This document shows positions 1-7,264 of a DNA stretch of 14,083 nt, one piece after another. Source of the DNA: DATFXF01 sp035258565 (GTDB lineage Bacteria > Acidobacteriota > Terriglobia > Acidiferrales > UBA7541); NCBI GenBank assembly GCA_035258565.1, contig DATFXF010000009.1:1-14083 (forward strand). The letters are read 5' to 3'. Every line of letters starts with the position of its first letter. Position 1 is the first letter of the stretch. Under the pieces are notes generated by a model that was not told the DNA's origin, did not search any database, and worked only from the letters and a program-made list of their open reading frames with translations. The translations under genes were made by a program, and so were the position numbers.

Positions 1-351
1 GTAGCCGAGCGCGGCCACAATCTGCGGCTGGTATTTCCGCGCCAGCTGAAGCATCTCGGAATGAAAATCCACGCCGATGACGCGACCCTTCGGCCCCACC
101 ATCTGCGCGGCGATGTAGCAGATTTTTCCCCCGCCGCTGCCCAGGTCAAGAACCGTATCGCCCGGCGCCAGATAGCCGGTCGGATCGCCGCAGCCGTAGT
201 CCTTCTCGAGAATTTCCTGCGGGATGGCTTCGAGATATTTGGGGACGTAGGGGACCGGGCAGCAGAGCTTCTTCTCGCGGGTGCGCGCCGCCCTTTCGTA
301 GCGCTCGCGCACCGCGGCTTCGGTGTTCAGCGTGGCGGCCTTTGGAGTCAT
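1..351 (-). CDS. ArsM-like class I SAM-dependent methyltransferase (3' end outside window)
   Basis: The visible 117 N-terminal residues form the start of a Rossmann-fold SAM methyltransferase. Motif I reads VLDLGSGGGK (about 68-77), followed by the acidic strand end VIGVD. Before it lie a double cysteine (LCCPVPY, about 29-35) and DYGCGDPT (about 51-58), which resembles the GLGCGNPT segment of As(III) methyltransferases (ArsM). The likely role is therefore S-methylation of arsenite or a related thiol-bound metalloid in the cytoplasm, but the C-terminal cysteines that would decide this are beyond the edge. The ATG at 351 follows GGGAGG with good spacing. The pitA-like gene lies 45 bases upstream on the same strand, so co-transcription is likely. 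The methyltransferase fold is certain; the arsenic substrate is inferred. Confidence 0.85.
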   Translation of the reverse strand, partial: MTPKAATLNTEAAVRERYERAARTREKKLCCPVPYVPKYLEAIPQEILEKDYGCGDPTGYLAPGDTVLDLGSGGGKICYIAAQMVGPKGRVIGVDFHSEMLQLARKYQPQIVAALGY

Positions 352-396
352 AGCTGCCTCCCAGATCGAATTCCCAGATTCGGGTGCCTCGAAATT

Positions 397-1485
397 CTAT
401 TGCCGGAGCAGCCGGTAAAGCAAAACTGCCAGCGCCGCGCCCACCGGCAGCGTGCCGAGCCAGGCCAGCAGGATATCGCGAACGCGGTGCCAGTCGGCTT
501 CCTTGCGCCGCAGCAGGCCGATGCCGAAGAGCCCGCCGCTGGTCACATGCGTGGTGGAAACGGGCAGCGCGAAGCGCGAAGCCAAGGTCACGAGCATGGC
601 CGCCACCAGATTGGCGCCCACGGCCTCGGGCGCGGCCATCGGCGTGATCTGTTTGCTCATCGTCTTGGCCACGCGGGCCGCGCCGAGGAGCCCGCCCGTG
701 GCCATAACCAGCGCAACCAGCAGATAATTCGTCTTGATCCCGGCGGCTACGGGAAGGACCAGCAGCACTGCCGTAATCTTCGGTGTGTCATTCAGCCCGC
801 GGGCAAAGCTGATCGCGGCACCGGAAAACCAATGCAGCGCGTCAGTGACGCTCATGCGCAGTACCTCTTCGCCCGTCTGACACTCGGCGGCGGGGGCCCA
901 TCGTAGCGCAGGAGTTGCCGAAAGGATGTCTCCTGCCGCAGTTCCCCCGGGGGCTAGGCGGACCATAGCGGGCTCGTCAACGCAGATGCAGTCGCGCCCG
1001 CCCGCGAGCTTGCTGACCAGGGGGTAGATGGCCAGGGTCAGGCCGAGCGCTGCCAGGGGCGAAAATAGCAGTGGCGCCACCACACCGCCTGCAAGCGACG
1101 CGAACTTGACGTGCCCAAACCCGGCCGCAGCAATTCCGGCGCCGACCAGGGCTCCGGTAAGCGCGTGGGTCGTTGAAACAGGCAGGCCGAGCCGCGAGGC
1201 AAGCAACACGCTGGCCGCGGCTGCCAGCGCAACTGCAGCAAGAAACGGGAGTTGCTTCGAGATCTCCGCGCCCACGAGTTTGGACCCGTTGAATTTTGCC
1301 GCGAGGCCGCTCGCGGTCCACACGGCCGCAAGCGATCCAAGAAAGGTGAAGAGCGTGGCCCAGGCCAGTGCGCGTTTGTAGCCCGTACGGCCAGCGCCCC
1401 AGAGCGTAGCGACGCCCTTGAAATTATCATTCGCTCCGTTGACGAAGCTCAGCAGGCCGACTGCGGCGATCAACAGAAAATTCAA
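397..1485 (-). CDS. pitA: PiT-family inorganic phosphate permease
   Basis: This is a polytopic inner-membrane protein of 362 residues that imports phosphate, in this family usually as a metal-phosphate complex driven by protons or sodium. The two inverted PiT halves are plain. The first has GANDNFKG (17-24) and LPVSTTHALTGA (101-112); the second has GLNDTPK (230-236) and LPVSTTHVTSGG (308-318). A hydrophilic loop at about 162-215 contains a few cysteines and separates the halves, as usual in PiT. The start is TTG at 1485, because GAGGAG lies five bases before it and the protein begins directly in the first membrane segment. No phoU-like (DUF47) partner, common beside pit genes, is in the window. 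PiT carriers also let arsenate in, which fits the ArsM-like gene downstream. The family call is very secure; the substrate is by homology. Confidence 0.95.
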   Translation of the reverse strand: MNFLLIAAVGLLSFVNGANDNFKGVATLWGAGRTGYKRALAWATLFTFLGSLAAVWTASGLAAKFNGSKLVGAEISKQLPFLAAVALAAAASVLLASRLGLPVSTTHALTGALVGAGIAAAGFGHVKFASLAGGVVAPLLFSPLAALGLTLAIYPLVSKLAGGRDCICVDEPAMVRLAPGGTAAGDILSATPALRWAPAAECQTGEEVLRMSVTDALHWFSGAAISFARGLNDTPKITAVLLVLPVAAGIKTNYLLVALVMATGGLLGAARVAKTMSKQITPMAAPEAVGANLVAAMLVTLASRFALPVSTTHVTSGGLFGIGLLRRKEADWHRVRDILLAWLGTLPVGAALAVLLYRLLRQ

Positions 1486-1504
1486 TTTGGCTCCTCGGAA
1501 GCGA

Positions 1505-1513
1505 ACTCTATCA
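1505..1513 (-). promoter_or_regulatory. Extended -10 promoter element upstream of the phosphate permease
   Basis: On the minus strand the bases read TGATAGAGT, a TGn-extended -10 element. Transcription would start near 1498, a few bases before the GAGGAG ribosome site. No good -35 hexamer is visible at the right distance, which is typical of extended -10 promoters. Confidence 0.4.
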
Positions 1514-1523
1514 CGGATAGGCT

Positions 1524-1539
1524 GCGCGCTACAGCGCGC
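1524..1539. repeat. GC-rich dyad between the divergent permease and mutM genes
   Basis: GCGCGCT and AGCGCGC form a perfect 7-base inverted repeat with a 2-base spacer. It covers the -35 zone of the proposed permease promoter, so it could be a protein-binding site. Alternating GC tracts arise easily in GC-rich DNA, so the regulatory role is only a suggestion. Confidence 0.4.
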
Positions 1540-1665
1540 CTTGACCTTACTAGGCCCGCGCCAATGAGCGGGGAGGGTGGTCGAGCTGGGCCGCTTCGTG
1601 TGCCCGGCCCGTCCACGAATGCCAGGCCTCTCGAGGTGTGGTACTTTTTCTCGAGCGGGCTGTTC

Positions 1666-2529
1666 ATGCCTGAGCTGCCTGAAGTCGAAACGGTTGTGCG
1701 CGGGCTACGCGCGACGCTGCCCGGCTGCCGCATCGTTGCCGTGCGCTTGGGCAAGACCGATTTCCTAGACGACCCGGCAGCGCTCAAGCGCGATCTTCCC
1801 GGCACGCGCATCGAATCCGTGGCCCGCTACGGCAAGTTCATTCTCTTACATCTCCAGCCCGAGAACAGTGCCGGCCGTTGCCTCTGCCTCGTCGTGCATC
1901 TGGGGATGACCGGTCAACTCACGCCGCGGCGCGCTGAAGAGCCGGTGGCGCTGCACACGCACGCTTTTTTCGTGCTCGACGACGGCCGCGAGCTGCGCTA
2001 CTCGGATATCCGCCGCTTCGGCCGCCTGGCTCTCGTGGCGGAGGCGCAGCTTGGAGCTTTTCTCGGCGCGCTGGGCCTCGATCCGCTTGAGGTCACCGAG
2101 GCAGAATTCGGCGCGCGCCTCGCCGGCCGGCGCGCGATGATCAAGGGTCTGCTGCTCGACCAGCGCGTCTTTCGCGGGATGGGCAACATTTACGCGGATG
2201 AAAGCCTCTGGCGCGCGCAGATTCATCCGGCGCGGGACGCCATGCGGCTCACGCCGGGCGAGGTGACGCGCCTCCGCCGCGCCATCCGCGACGTTCTGAG
2301 CAGGGCGATCCGCCTACGCGGCTCGTCCGTTTCGAATTACATCGACGCAGACGGCTTGCCGGGCGAATACCAGCGGCGGCATCGCGTCTATCGCCGGGAA
2401 GGGAAGCCGTGCTGGCGCTGCCGTGTGGCGATCCGCCGCGTGATCGTGGCCGGTCGCAGCAGCTACTTCTGCCCGCGCTGCCAGCCCCAGCCGCGCCGGC
2501 GTAGACGCCGGTCATCTGGTGTGAAGTGA
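1666..2529 (+). CDS. mutM: Formamidopyrimidine-DNA glycosylase (Fpg/MutM)
   Basis: This is a bifunctional base-excision repair enzyme that removes 8-oxoguanine and formamidopyrimidines and cleaves the abasic site. The 287-residue protein has the full family layout. PELPEVETVVRGL starts at Pro2, the catalytic Schiff-base residue, with Glu3; Lys57 is in RYGKF; HLGMTGQL is at 78-85; DIRRFG at 114-119; and GMGNIYADESLW at 171-182 belongs to the helix-two-turn-helix. A C-terminal zinc finger uses Cys249, Cys252, Cys269 and Cys272. The ATG at 1666 is fixed because Pro2 must be the N-terminus after Met removal; the open frame runs back to about 1252, but that part is antisense to the permease. After the finger is a 15-residue tail with six arginines in a row. 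The stop codon abuts the stop of the convergent ATPase gene. Confidence 0.97.
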   Translation: MPELPEVETVVRGLRATLPGCRIVAVRLGKTDFLDDPAALKRDLPGTRIESVARYGKFILLHLQPENSAGRCLCLVVHLGMTGQLTPRRAEEPVALHTHAFFVLDDGRELRYSDIRRFGRLALVAEAQLGAFLGALGLDPLEVTEAEFGARLAGRRAMIKGLLLDQRVFRGMGNIYADESLWRAQIHPARDAMRLTPGEVTRLRRAIRDVLSRAIRLRGSSVSNYIDADGLPGEYQRRHRVYRREGKPCWRCRVAIRRVIVAGRSSYFCPRCQPQPRRRRRRSSGVK

Positions 2530-3111
2530 TTAACGGGCGTTTGCACCCTGAGTGCGCTCAGCGGGGCGCAGGAGCGGCCCGGTGGCGGCGAAGATCAGTT
2601 CGCCCCAGACGCGGCGATCGCGCCGCTCGAGCCACAGCACGCGGTCGCGCAAGGGATCGAAGGGTGCCTCGGAGAGCAGTTCGTTGAGCAGGAGGTGGAT
2701 GCGCTGCTGAAACTCGAGGTTCTCCGAGCGGAAACCATCGGGGGGGATGCCGTCGGCGAGCGGAGGCACGGCGACGAGCAAGGAGTAAGTCTCCATCCAC
2801 CATGCGAGCCACTGCTCGAGCTGCGGCTGCCGGCCGAACTTGTTCACCAGGTAGCAGTAGTTGTCGAGCACCGCTCGGTCGCAGATGACGTTCGAGGCGC
2901 GCGCGGCGGCGTCGAGTTCCGCGGCGATCTGGGCGTGTAGGATCCAGAGCTGTCCCTCGAGCGTTGTTACCTCATTGACCGGGAAGGGCGAACGGCGTGC
3001 CACCTCGGTTACCAGCTCGACATTGTGGTCTGCCTTCTTGAGCAAGGAACAAATTTCGTAGGCTAGGGTGGTCTTGCCGACGCCGTGGGTGCCGATCAGT
3101 GCGAGTTTCAA
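2530..3111 (-). CDS. Small P-loop NTPase (AAA_28 / NadR-kinase-like)
   Basis: This is a 193-residue cytoplasmic protein with a Walker A motif right at the N-terminus (GTHGVGKTT, 7-15). A hydrophobic strand ends in CDR (77-79, NVICDRAVLDNYCYL), as in nucleoside and nucleotide kinases, where this Asp-Arg acts near the phosphate acceptor. The overall pattern fits AAA_28-type ATPases and the ribosylnicotinamide kinase domain of NadR, but no NMN adenylyltransferase domain is present, so the substrate is unknown. The start is TTG at 3111; nothing longer makes sense because the Walker strand begins at residue 2, and no clear ribosome site is visible. The TAA stop is immediately next to the mutM stop. 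Expression is opposite to both neighbours, so it is probably a single-gene unit. Confidence 0.8.
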   Translation of the reverse strand: MKLALIGTHGVGKTTLAYEICSLLKKADHNVELVTEVARRSPFPVNEVTTLEGQLWILHAQIAAELDAAARASNVICDRAVLDNYCYLVNKFGRQPQLEQWLAWWMETYSLLVAVPPLADGIPPDGFRSENLEFQQRIHLLLNELLSEAPFDPLRDRVLWLERRDRRVWGELIFAATGPLLRPAERTQGANAR

Positions 3112-3253
3112 GGAAGCCCGTTTTTCTTCGGAGAGTCGCTTTCTTCTAGCACAGTTTTAGCGCGGTGAAAACAGGATTTGCTCGAATCGGCGTCGGCTTC
3201 CCCGCGTCCAAGGGATTTGGTTCTTGGATCGAGAGTACGTCGAGTGACAAGTC

Positions 3254-3284
3254 TTGCTTCGCCCGAGCCCTGCAGGCGTAGAAT
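3254..3284 (+). promoter_or_regulatory. Possible sigma-70 promoter of the M28 peptidase gene
   Basis: TTGCTT at 3254-3259 and TAGAAT at 3279-3284 are separated by 19 bases, slightly long. The start codon is 39 bases downstream of the -10 box. The -10 match is good and the -35 match is weak. Confidence 0.35.
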
Positions 3285-3322
3285 CGGGCGGGCGGTCGGG
3301 CCAATGAAAGCGGAGGAATAAA

Positions 3323-4819
3323 GTGCAGAAGCAGCGAAGAAATCTGACTGCGCTCCTGCTGTTCGCGCTCGGGCTATCCATGTCACGCGCCACCGCGCAG
3401 GAATCCAGGGCGGCCGCGTCAGCCGCGGACCCCATGGTCGCCACCAGTCACAGGATTGTCAGCGAGATCCAACAGAACAACGAGGTCATGGAGAATCTGG
3501 AATACCTTGCCGACCTGATCGGCCCGCGCCTCACCGGCACGCCAAATATGACCCGGGCCAGCCGCTGGACAATGGAAAGGTTTCACAGATACGGTCTGGC
3601 GAACGTACATCTTGAGTCCTGGACGATTGCGCGGGCGTGGTACCGCGGCACGGCGCAAGGGCGGATTCTGAGCCCGGCCGAGCATCCGCTGACGCTGGCG
3701 TCGGCCGGCTGGTCACCGAGCACGGCCGGTGCAGTGCGCGGGCCGGTGGTGTATGTCTCTGCACGGCGCGTGGAGGATCTCCAGCCGTTCCAAGGCAAGC
3801 TGAAAGGCGCCATCGTCATCGTCGCCGAACCGGAGATTTTGCCCGCTCCCTTCGAAGCCCCGCGCTCGCCTTTGCTAACTCCCATGCCGCCGCCACCGTC
3901 GGGGCCGGATCTCCGCACACACGCCTTCGAGCGCGCTCGCGACGCCTTCTTCAAGGCCCAAGGGGTAGCCGCAGTCCTGCGCGATTCGGGCAAGGACCAC
4001 TCACTGCTCAACATGGGCGGTGTCGGCGGGCGCCACTATGATGTTGGCACCGTGCCCACCGCTTTTGTCACTGCCGAGGGCTACCGCCAGATCTGGCGCC
4101 TGTTGAAGCGCGGCCCGGTAGAAGTGGAAGTCGAACTCAAGAATTCCTTCAGTGACAAGCCGGTCGAGGTGTACAACACGGTCGCTGAAATCCGTGGCCG
4201 CGAGCGGTCTGACGAAGTCGTGATCCTAGGCGCACACCTCGATTCCTGGGACTTGGGTACAGGCACCACGGACAACGGCACCGGCTCCATGGCCGTGCTC
4301 GAAGCCGCCCGTGCCCTCCAGAAGTTGGACCTGAAGCCAAAGCGCACGATTCGCTTCCTTCTGTTCTCCGGCGAAGAACAGGGCCTGAACGGCTCGCGCG
4401 CCTACGTGGAAGCGCACAAGTCGGAGCTCGGGAAAATCTCAGCGGTCCTGGTACATGACACCGGCACGGGGCGCGTGCTGAGCATCGGTTTGCAGGGCAA
4501 TTACCAGGACCGTGAAGTGCTGGACCGCATCCTGGCTCCGCTGCGCGATCTGGGCCTCTCGGAGCTTAGCCTGCGCAGCGCTCGCGGCACGGACCACGTG
4601 TCCTTCAATGATGTTGGTGTGCCCGGCTTCTTTTGCGTTCAGGATCCGGCCGAATACGCCAAGACCCATCACAGCCAGTCCGACACGTTCGACAAGGTCT
4701 GGAAGGGCGATTTGGTCCAGGGCGCCCAGGTGCTCGCGGTGTGGGCCTACGGCGTCGCCGAGTGGCCGGACATGCTCCCGCGTGGCCCGGCGCCAACCGC
4801 CGCCGGCGGCTCGGAGTAG
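3323..4819 (+). CDS. Secreted M28-family zinc metallopeptidase (carboxypeptidase Q-like)
   Basis: This is an exported aminopeptidase or dipeptidase of 498 residues. A Sec signal peptide occupies about 1-25 (RR, hydrophobic core ALLLFALGL, then ATA before QE). A PA-like insert at about 115-280 precedes and leads into the catalytic half. The di-zinc site is complete: His305 in GAHLDSW, Asp317 in TTDNGTG, the base Glu351 and ligand Glu352 in SGEEQG, Asp379 in VHDTG, and His449 or His450 in THHSQSDT. The GTG start at 3323 has GGAGG six bases upstream. The arrangement matches the plasma glutamate carboxypeptidase/carboxypeptidase Q branch of M28. It probably scavenges peptides in the periplasm or outside the cell. 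It heads a run of same-strand genes but is 87 bases from dtd, so it may be a separate transcript. Confidence 0.93.
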   Translation: MQKQRRNLTALLLFALGLSMSRATAQESRAAASAADPMVATSHRIVSEIQQNNEVMENLEYLADLIGPRLTGTPNMTRASRWTMERFHRYGLANVHLESWTIARAWYRGTAQGRILSPAEHPLTLASAGWSPSTAGAVRGPVVYVSARRVEDLQPFQGKLKGAIVIVAEPEILPAPFEAPRSPLLTPMPPPPSGPDLRTHAFERARDAFFKAQGVAAVLRDSGKDHSLLNMGGVGGRHYDVGTVPTAFVTAEGYRQIWRLLKRGPVEVEVELKNSFSDKPVEVYNTVAEIRGRERSDEVVILGAHLDSWDLGTGTTDNGTGSMAVLEAARALQKLDLKPKRTIRFLLFSGEEQGLNGSRAYVEAHKSELGKISAVLVHDTGTGRVLSIGLQGNYQDREVLDRILAPLRDLGLSELSLRSARGTDHVSFNDVGVPGFFCVQDPAEYAKTHHSQSDTFDKVWKGDLVQGAQVLAVWAYGVAEWPDMLPRGPAPTAAGGSE

Positions 4820-4841
4820 CCGGGATGAGTGTGAGGGGTCG

Positions 4842-4857
4842 ACTGGCGACTGCCAGT
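4842..4857. repeat. Short hairpin between the M28 gene and dtd
   Basis: ACTGGC and GCCAGT form a perfect 6-base stem around a 4-base loop, 22 bases after the peptidase stop codon. No T-run follows, so it is not a classical Rho-independent terminator. It might stabilise the mRNA end or be chance. Confidence 0.3.
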
Positions 4858-4906
4858 GGCTGGCCTGTGGAGTCGAGTTCGCCAAGCCCTCCCGGAGAAG
4901 GAATGA

Positions 4907-5356
4907 TTGCGAGCGGTGGTCGAACGCGTGACTCGCGCCCGCGTGGTGGTTGACGCGCGCGTCAGCGGGGAAATCGGCCGAGGCCTGGTGGTGCTGCTGG
5001 GCGTCGGCCGTGGCGACACCCGCGAGTCTGCCGCCTACCTGGCTGAGAAGATCGCGCACCTGCGCATCTTCGATGACCAGCAGGGCAAGATGAACCGCTC
5101 GCTGCTCGACACGGGCGGCGCTGCGCTTGTGGTCTCGCAGTTCACACTCTACGGAGATGCGCGCGGCCAGCGACGGCCGAGTTTCGTGGCGGCCGCGCCA
5201 CCCGAGGAAGCTGTGCAGCTTTACGAGGAGTTCGTTCGGTGCCTGGGCGCGCTGGGCGTCCGCGTCGCGACCGGTGTTTTCCAGGCGCGCATGTCTGTCG
5301 AACTCTCGAACGACGGCCCGGTCACTATCCTCCTCGACTCCGACAAACACTTCTGA
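4907..5356 (+). CDS. dtd: D-aminoacyl-tRNA deacylase
   Basis: The 149-residue cytoplasmic homodimer hydrolyses D-aminoacyl-tRNAs (and, in this family, mischarged glycyl-tRNA(Ala)), keeping D-amino acids out of proteins. The family signature SQFTLYGD is at 77-84, with the nucleophile-region Thr80. The cross-subunit Gly-Pro motif, which enforces chirality, lies in NDGPVTI at 135-141. Length and ends are normal. The start is TTG at 4907 (first residues RAVVERV), preceded by a purine-rich GGAGAAGGA stretch. An ATG four bases earlier is out of frame. The alkD-like gene begins 10 bases after the stop, so the two are very likely one transcript. Confidence 0.95.
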   Translation: MRAVVERVTRARVVVDARVSGEIGRGLVVLLGVGRGDTRESAAYLAEKIAHLRIFDDQQGKMNRSLLDTGGAALVVSQFTLYGDARGQRRPSFVAAAPPEEAVQLYEEFVRCLGALGVRVATGVFQARMSVELSNDGPVTILLDSDKHF

Positions 5357-5366
5357 GGCGGCCGGG

Positions 5367-6071
5367 ATGGTCTCTCACCGTGCAACTGCGAGCGAGGTCC
5401 TGGACAAGCTGAAGGCGCTGAGCGATTCCCGCGCGCGCGCGTCAATGAAGCGGTTCGGCATCCACGTCGAGGACGCACACGGTATCTCTGCACCCGTCCT
5501 GCGCCGGCTGGCTCGCCAGATTGGCATCCAGCACGAACTGGCTCAGCGATTGTGGGATTCCGGCAACCATGAGGCCCGCATCCTCGCGGGACTGATTGAT
5601 GACCCTGCGCGCGTCACGGCAGCACAGATGGAGCGCTGGGCGCGAGGTTTTGACTCCTGGGACGTTGTGGACGGGAGTTGCTGCCACCTGTTCGTCTTCG
5701 CTCGGCCGGCCTGGCGCAAGGCGGTCGAATGGAGCGGCCGCAAACCCGAGTTCGTCAAGCGCGCTGGCTTCGCCCTGATGGCCTACCTCGCCTGGCATGA
5801 CAAGCAGGCCGCCGACGCGAGGTTCGCGCGCCTGCTTCCGCTCATCCGCCGGCATGCAAGCGATGAGCGCAACTTCGTGAAGAAAGCCGTGAACTGGGCG
5901 CTGCGTGAGATCGGCAAGCGGAATCTGCACCTGAACCGTCTGGCCGTCCGCACTGCCCGGCAGATCCGGGCCATGGATTCGCCTGCGGGGCGCTGGGTGG
6001 CTGGAGATGCACTGCGCGAATTGAGGAGTCCGGCCGTCCAGCGGCGCCTCCGTGGGCGGGCCCGCCGCTAA
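5367..6071 (+). CDS. AlkD-type DNA alkylation repair glycosylase
   Basis: This is an all-helical HEAT-repeat protein of 234 residues. AlkD enzymes excise positively charged 3- and 7-alkyl purines without flipping the base. The family's key residues are present at the expected spacing: FDSWDVVD (95-102) supplies Trp98 and Asp102, and NFVKKAVNWALREIGKRN (169-186) supplies Trp177. They match Trp109, Asp113 and Trp187 of Bacillus cereus AlkD. The ATG at 5367 was chosen because the frame upstream overlaps dtd and the family starts just before the first helix. It lies 10 bases after dtd, and no separate promoter is visible, so co-expression with tRNA proofreading is likely. Subtype (AlkC, AlkD or YhaZ-like) is most consistent with AlkD. 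Confidence 0.92.
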   Translation: MVSHRATASEVLDKLKALSDSRARASMKRFGIHVEDAHGISAPVLRRLARQIGIQHELAQRLWDSGNHEARILAGLIDDPARVTAAQMERWARGFDSWDVVDGSCCHLFVFARPAWRKAVEWSGRKPEFVKRAGFALMAYLAWHDKQAADARFARLLPLIRRHASDERNFVKKAVNWALREIGKRNLHLNRLAVRTARQIRAMDSPAGRWVAGDALRELRSPAVQRRLRGRARR

Positions 6072-6131
6072 CCGAGTGCGGCGGCTTGCTCGAGCCGGCT
6101 GCGCTGGGATAGGCTCGACTTCCGAGCTGCC

Positions 6132-6587
6132 ATGAATGCGCGCGCCAGTCCCGCACAGGTTGTGGTGCGCAGGGCGATCGTCGCCGACGCCCCGCGCATC
6201 GCGGAGCTGTCCGGCCAATTGGGCTATCCCACCTCACCCGAGGAAGTGGCCGAGCGACTCGGATCATTCGAAGCGGATGCGCGGCATGCCATCTTCGTGG
6301 CCGCACTGCCATCTGGAGAGGTGATTGGCTGGGTCCATGCCGTGGAGCGCCAGGTCCTAATGGCCAACGTGCATGCTGAGGTCGCCGGGTTGGTTGTTGC
6401 GGAAGGCTTTCGCGGCTGCGGCGCAGGGACCAGCCTGATCGAACGCGCCGAGCAGTGGGCGCGGTCGAGAGGTTGCACCGAGGTGTTGCTCCGATCGAAT
6501 GTGTTTCGCGTCGCCGCGCACGAGTTTTACAAAAAGCGTGCTTACGCCACGGTTAAGACCCAGAAGGTTTTTCGCAAGGACCTCTGA
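6132..6587 (+). CDS. GNAT-family N-acetyltransferase
   Basis: This is a 151-residue single-domain GNAT enzyme that transfers acetyl from acetyl-CoA to an unknown amine. The N-terminal strand VVVRRAIVADAPRIAELSGQLGY is typical. The pyrophosphate-binding motif A is seen as GLVVAEGFRGCGAGTSLI (86-103), with RGCGAGT in the loop. Motif B is HEFYKKRAY (130-138), with the usual Tyr near the CoA thiol. The ATG at 6132 begins just before the first strand. The gene sits 60 bases after alkD and only 6 bases before the membrane methyltransferase gene, which suggests translational coupling to the latter. The substrate cannot be read from the sequence. Confidence 0.92.
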   Translation: MNARASPAQVVVRRAIVADAPRIAELSGQLGYPTSPEEVAERLGSFEADARHAIFVAALPSGEVIGWVHAVERQVLMANVHAEVAGLVVAEGFRGCGAGTSLIERAEQWARSRGCTEVLLRSNVFRVAAHEFYKKRAYATVKTQKVFRKDL

Positions 6588-6593
6588 CATCCC

Positions 6594-7190
6594 GTGCGAA
6601 TAGACCTCGAGCCCATCCCCACCGCCGTTTTCTTCGGCGTGATGGTGTCCTGGCTGATCTTTGCGGGGATTTTTCTTCTCCGCAAGAAGGCTCCCAGGGC
6701 ACCCGAGCGCAGGCGGGACCGCGCGTCCTTCGTCGGCATTGTCCTCCAAGGCCTAGCGTACGCCCTCGTGTGGTCCATCCGGCGGCCTTACTTTTCGCCG
6801 CTCTTCCCCATCCCGCGAGCCCTGGAGGCTGTGCTGGCCCTAGCCACGCTAGCCCTGGCGGCCGGATCGGTCTGGGTGGTCCTGGCGGCCGTGCGCACAC
6901 TCGGCAAGCAGTGGAGCTTCGCGGCGCGCCTGGTCGAAGAGCACAAGCTGGTCACCGAAGGCCCTTATGCCCTGGTGCGCAATCCGATTTACATGGGGAT
7001 GCTGGGCATGTTGGTAGCCACGGGGCTGGTCCTTAGTCGCCCCGTGGGGCTCGTCGCAGCGCTCGTGCTGTTCGGCGCCGGCACGTTTGTACGCGTCCGC
7101 AGCGAGGAAAGACTCCTGCGGGAAGCCTTCGGTGCCCAATTTGAGGCCTACGCCCGCCGCGTCCCCGCCATCTTCCCGCGGCTTTACTGA
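6594..7190 (+). CDS. Isoprenylcysteine carboxyl methyltransferase-like membrane protein
   Basis: This is an inner-membrane methyltransferase of 198 residues with about five hydrophobic segments (roughly 11-29, 46-62, 78-99, 132-148 and 150-167). The C-terminal half carries the ICMT/PEMT signature: LVTEGPYALVRNPIYMGM (119-136), then RSEERLLREAFGAQFEAY (169-186), which together make the SAM pocket at the membrane face. Bacterial members methylate unknown lipid or thiol substrates; protein prenylation is not expected here. The GTG at 6594 is six bases after the GNAT stop codon. The two likely work in one transcript, perhaps on a common small molecule, but that is an inference. Confidence 0.88.
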   Translation: MRIDLEPIPTAVFFGVMVSWLIFAGIFLLRKKAPRAPERRRDRASFVGIVLQGLAYALVWSIRRPYFSPLFPIPRALEAVLALATLALAAGSVWVVLAAVRTLGKQWSFAARLVEEHKLVTEGPYALVRNPIYMGMLGMLVATGLVLSRPVGLVAALVLFGAGTFVRVRSEERLLREAFGAQFEAYARRVPAIFPRLY

Positions 7191-7217
7191 TTCGCATCGG
7201 GCGGGCCCGTGGAGCGC

Positions 7218-7247
7218 TTGGCCTGCCATGTCGCCGCACGATATCAT
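7218..7247 (+). promoter_or_regulatory. Possible promoter of the MarR gene
   Basis: TTGGCC at 7218-7223 and TATCAT at 7242-7247 are 18 bases apart, and the MarR start codon is 17 bases after the -10 box. The mRNA leader would be very short. Only the -10 match is strong. Confidence 0.38.
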
Positions 7248-7264
7248 TTGCGCCATAACTGCCC

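Noticed and set aside
61..906. Plus-strand 281-codon open frame
   Set aside because: It is antisense to the ArsM-like and permease genes, which have strong motifs; its translation is rich in Arg, Gln and His without any domain, as expected for a GC-rich shadow frame.
1541..1569. TTGACC as a -35 box for mutM
   Set aside because: No acceptable -10 sequence lies 16-19 bases downstream, so I cannot support a promoter.
1252..1665. N-terminal extension of the mutM frame by 138 codons
   Set aside because: Fpg needs Pro as residue 2, which fixes the start at 1666; the extension overlaps the permease gene on the other strand and has no domain.
4439..5350. Minus-strand 303-codon open frame
   Set aside because: It is antisense to the M28 peptidase and dtd, both with complete catalytic motifs; no recognisable family in the translation.
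5127..5366. Longer start for the alkD-like gene inside dtd
   Set aside because: The extra 80 residues are Arg/Ser-rich shadow sequence of dtd; the ATG at 5367 matches the family start.
5442..6218. Minus-strand 258-codon open frame
   Set aside because: Shadow of the alkD-like gene; low-complexity composition and no motif.
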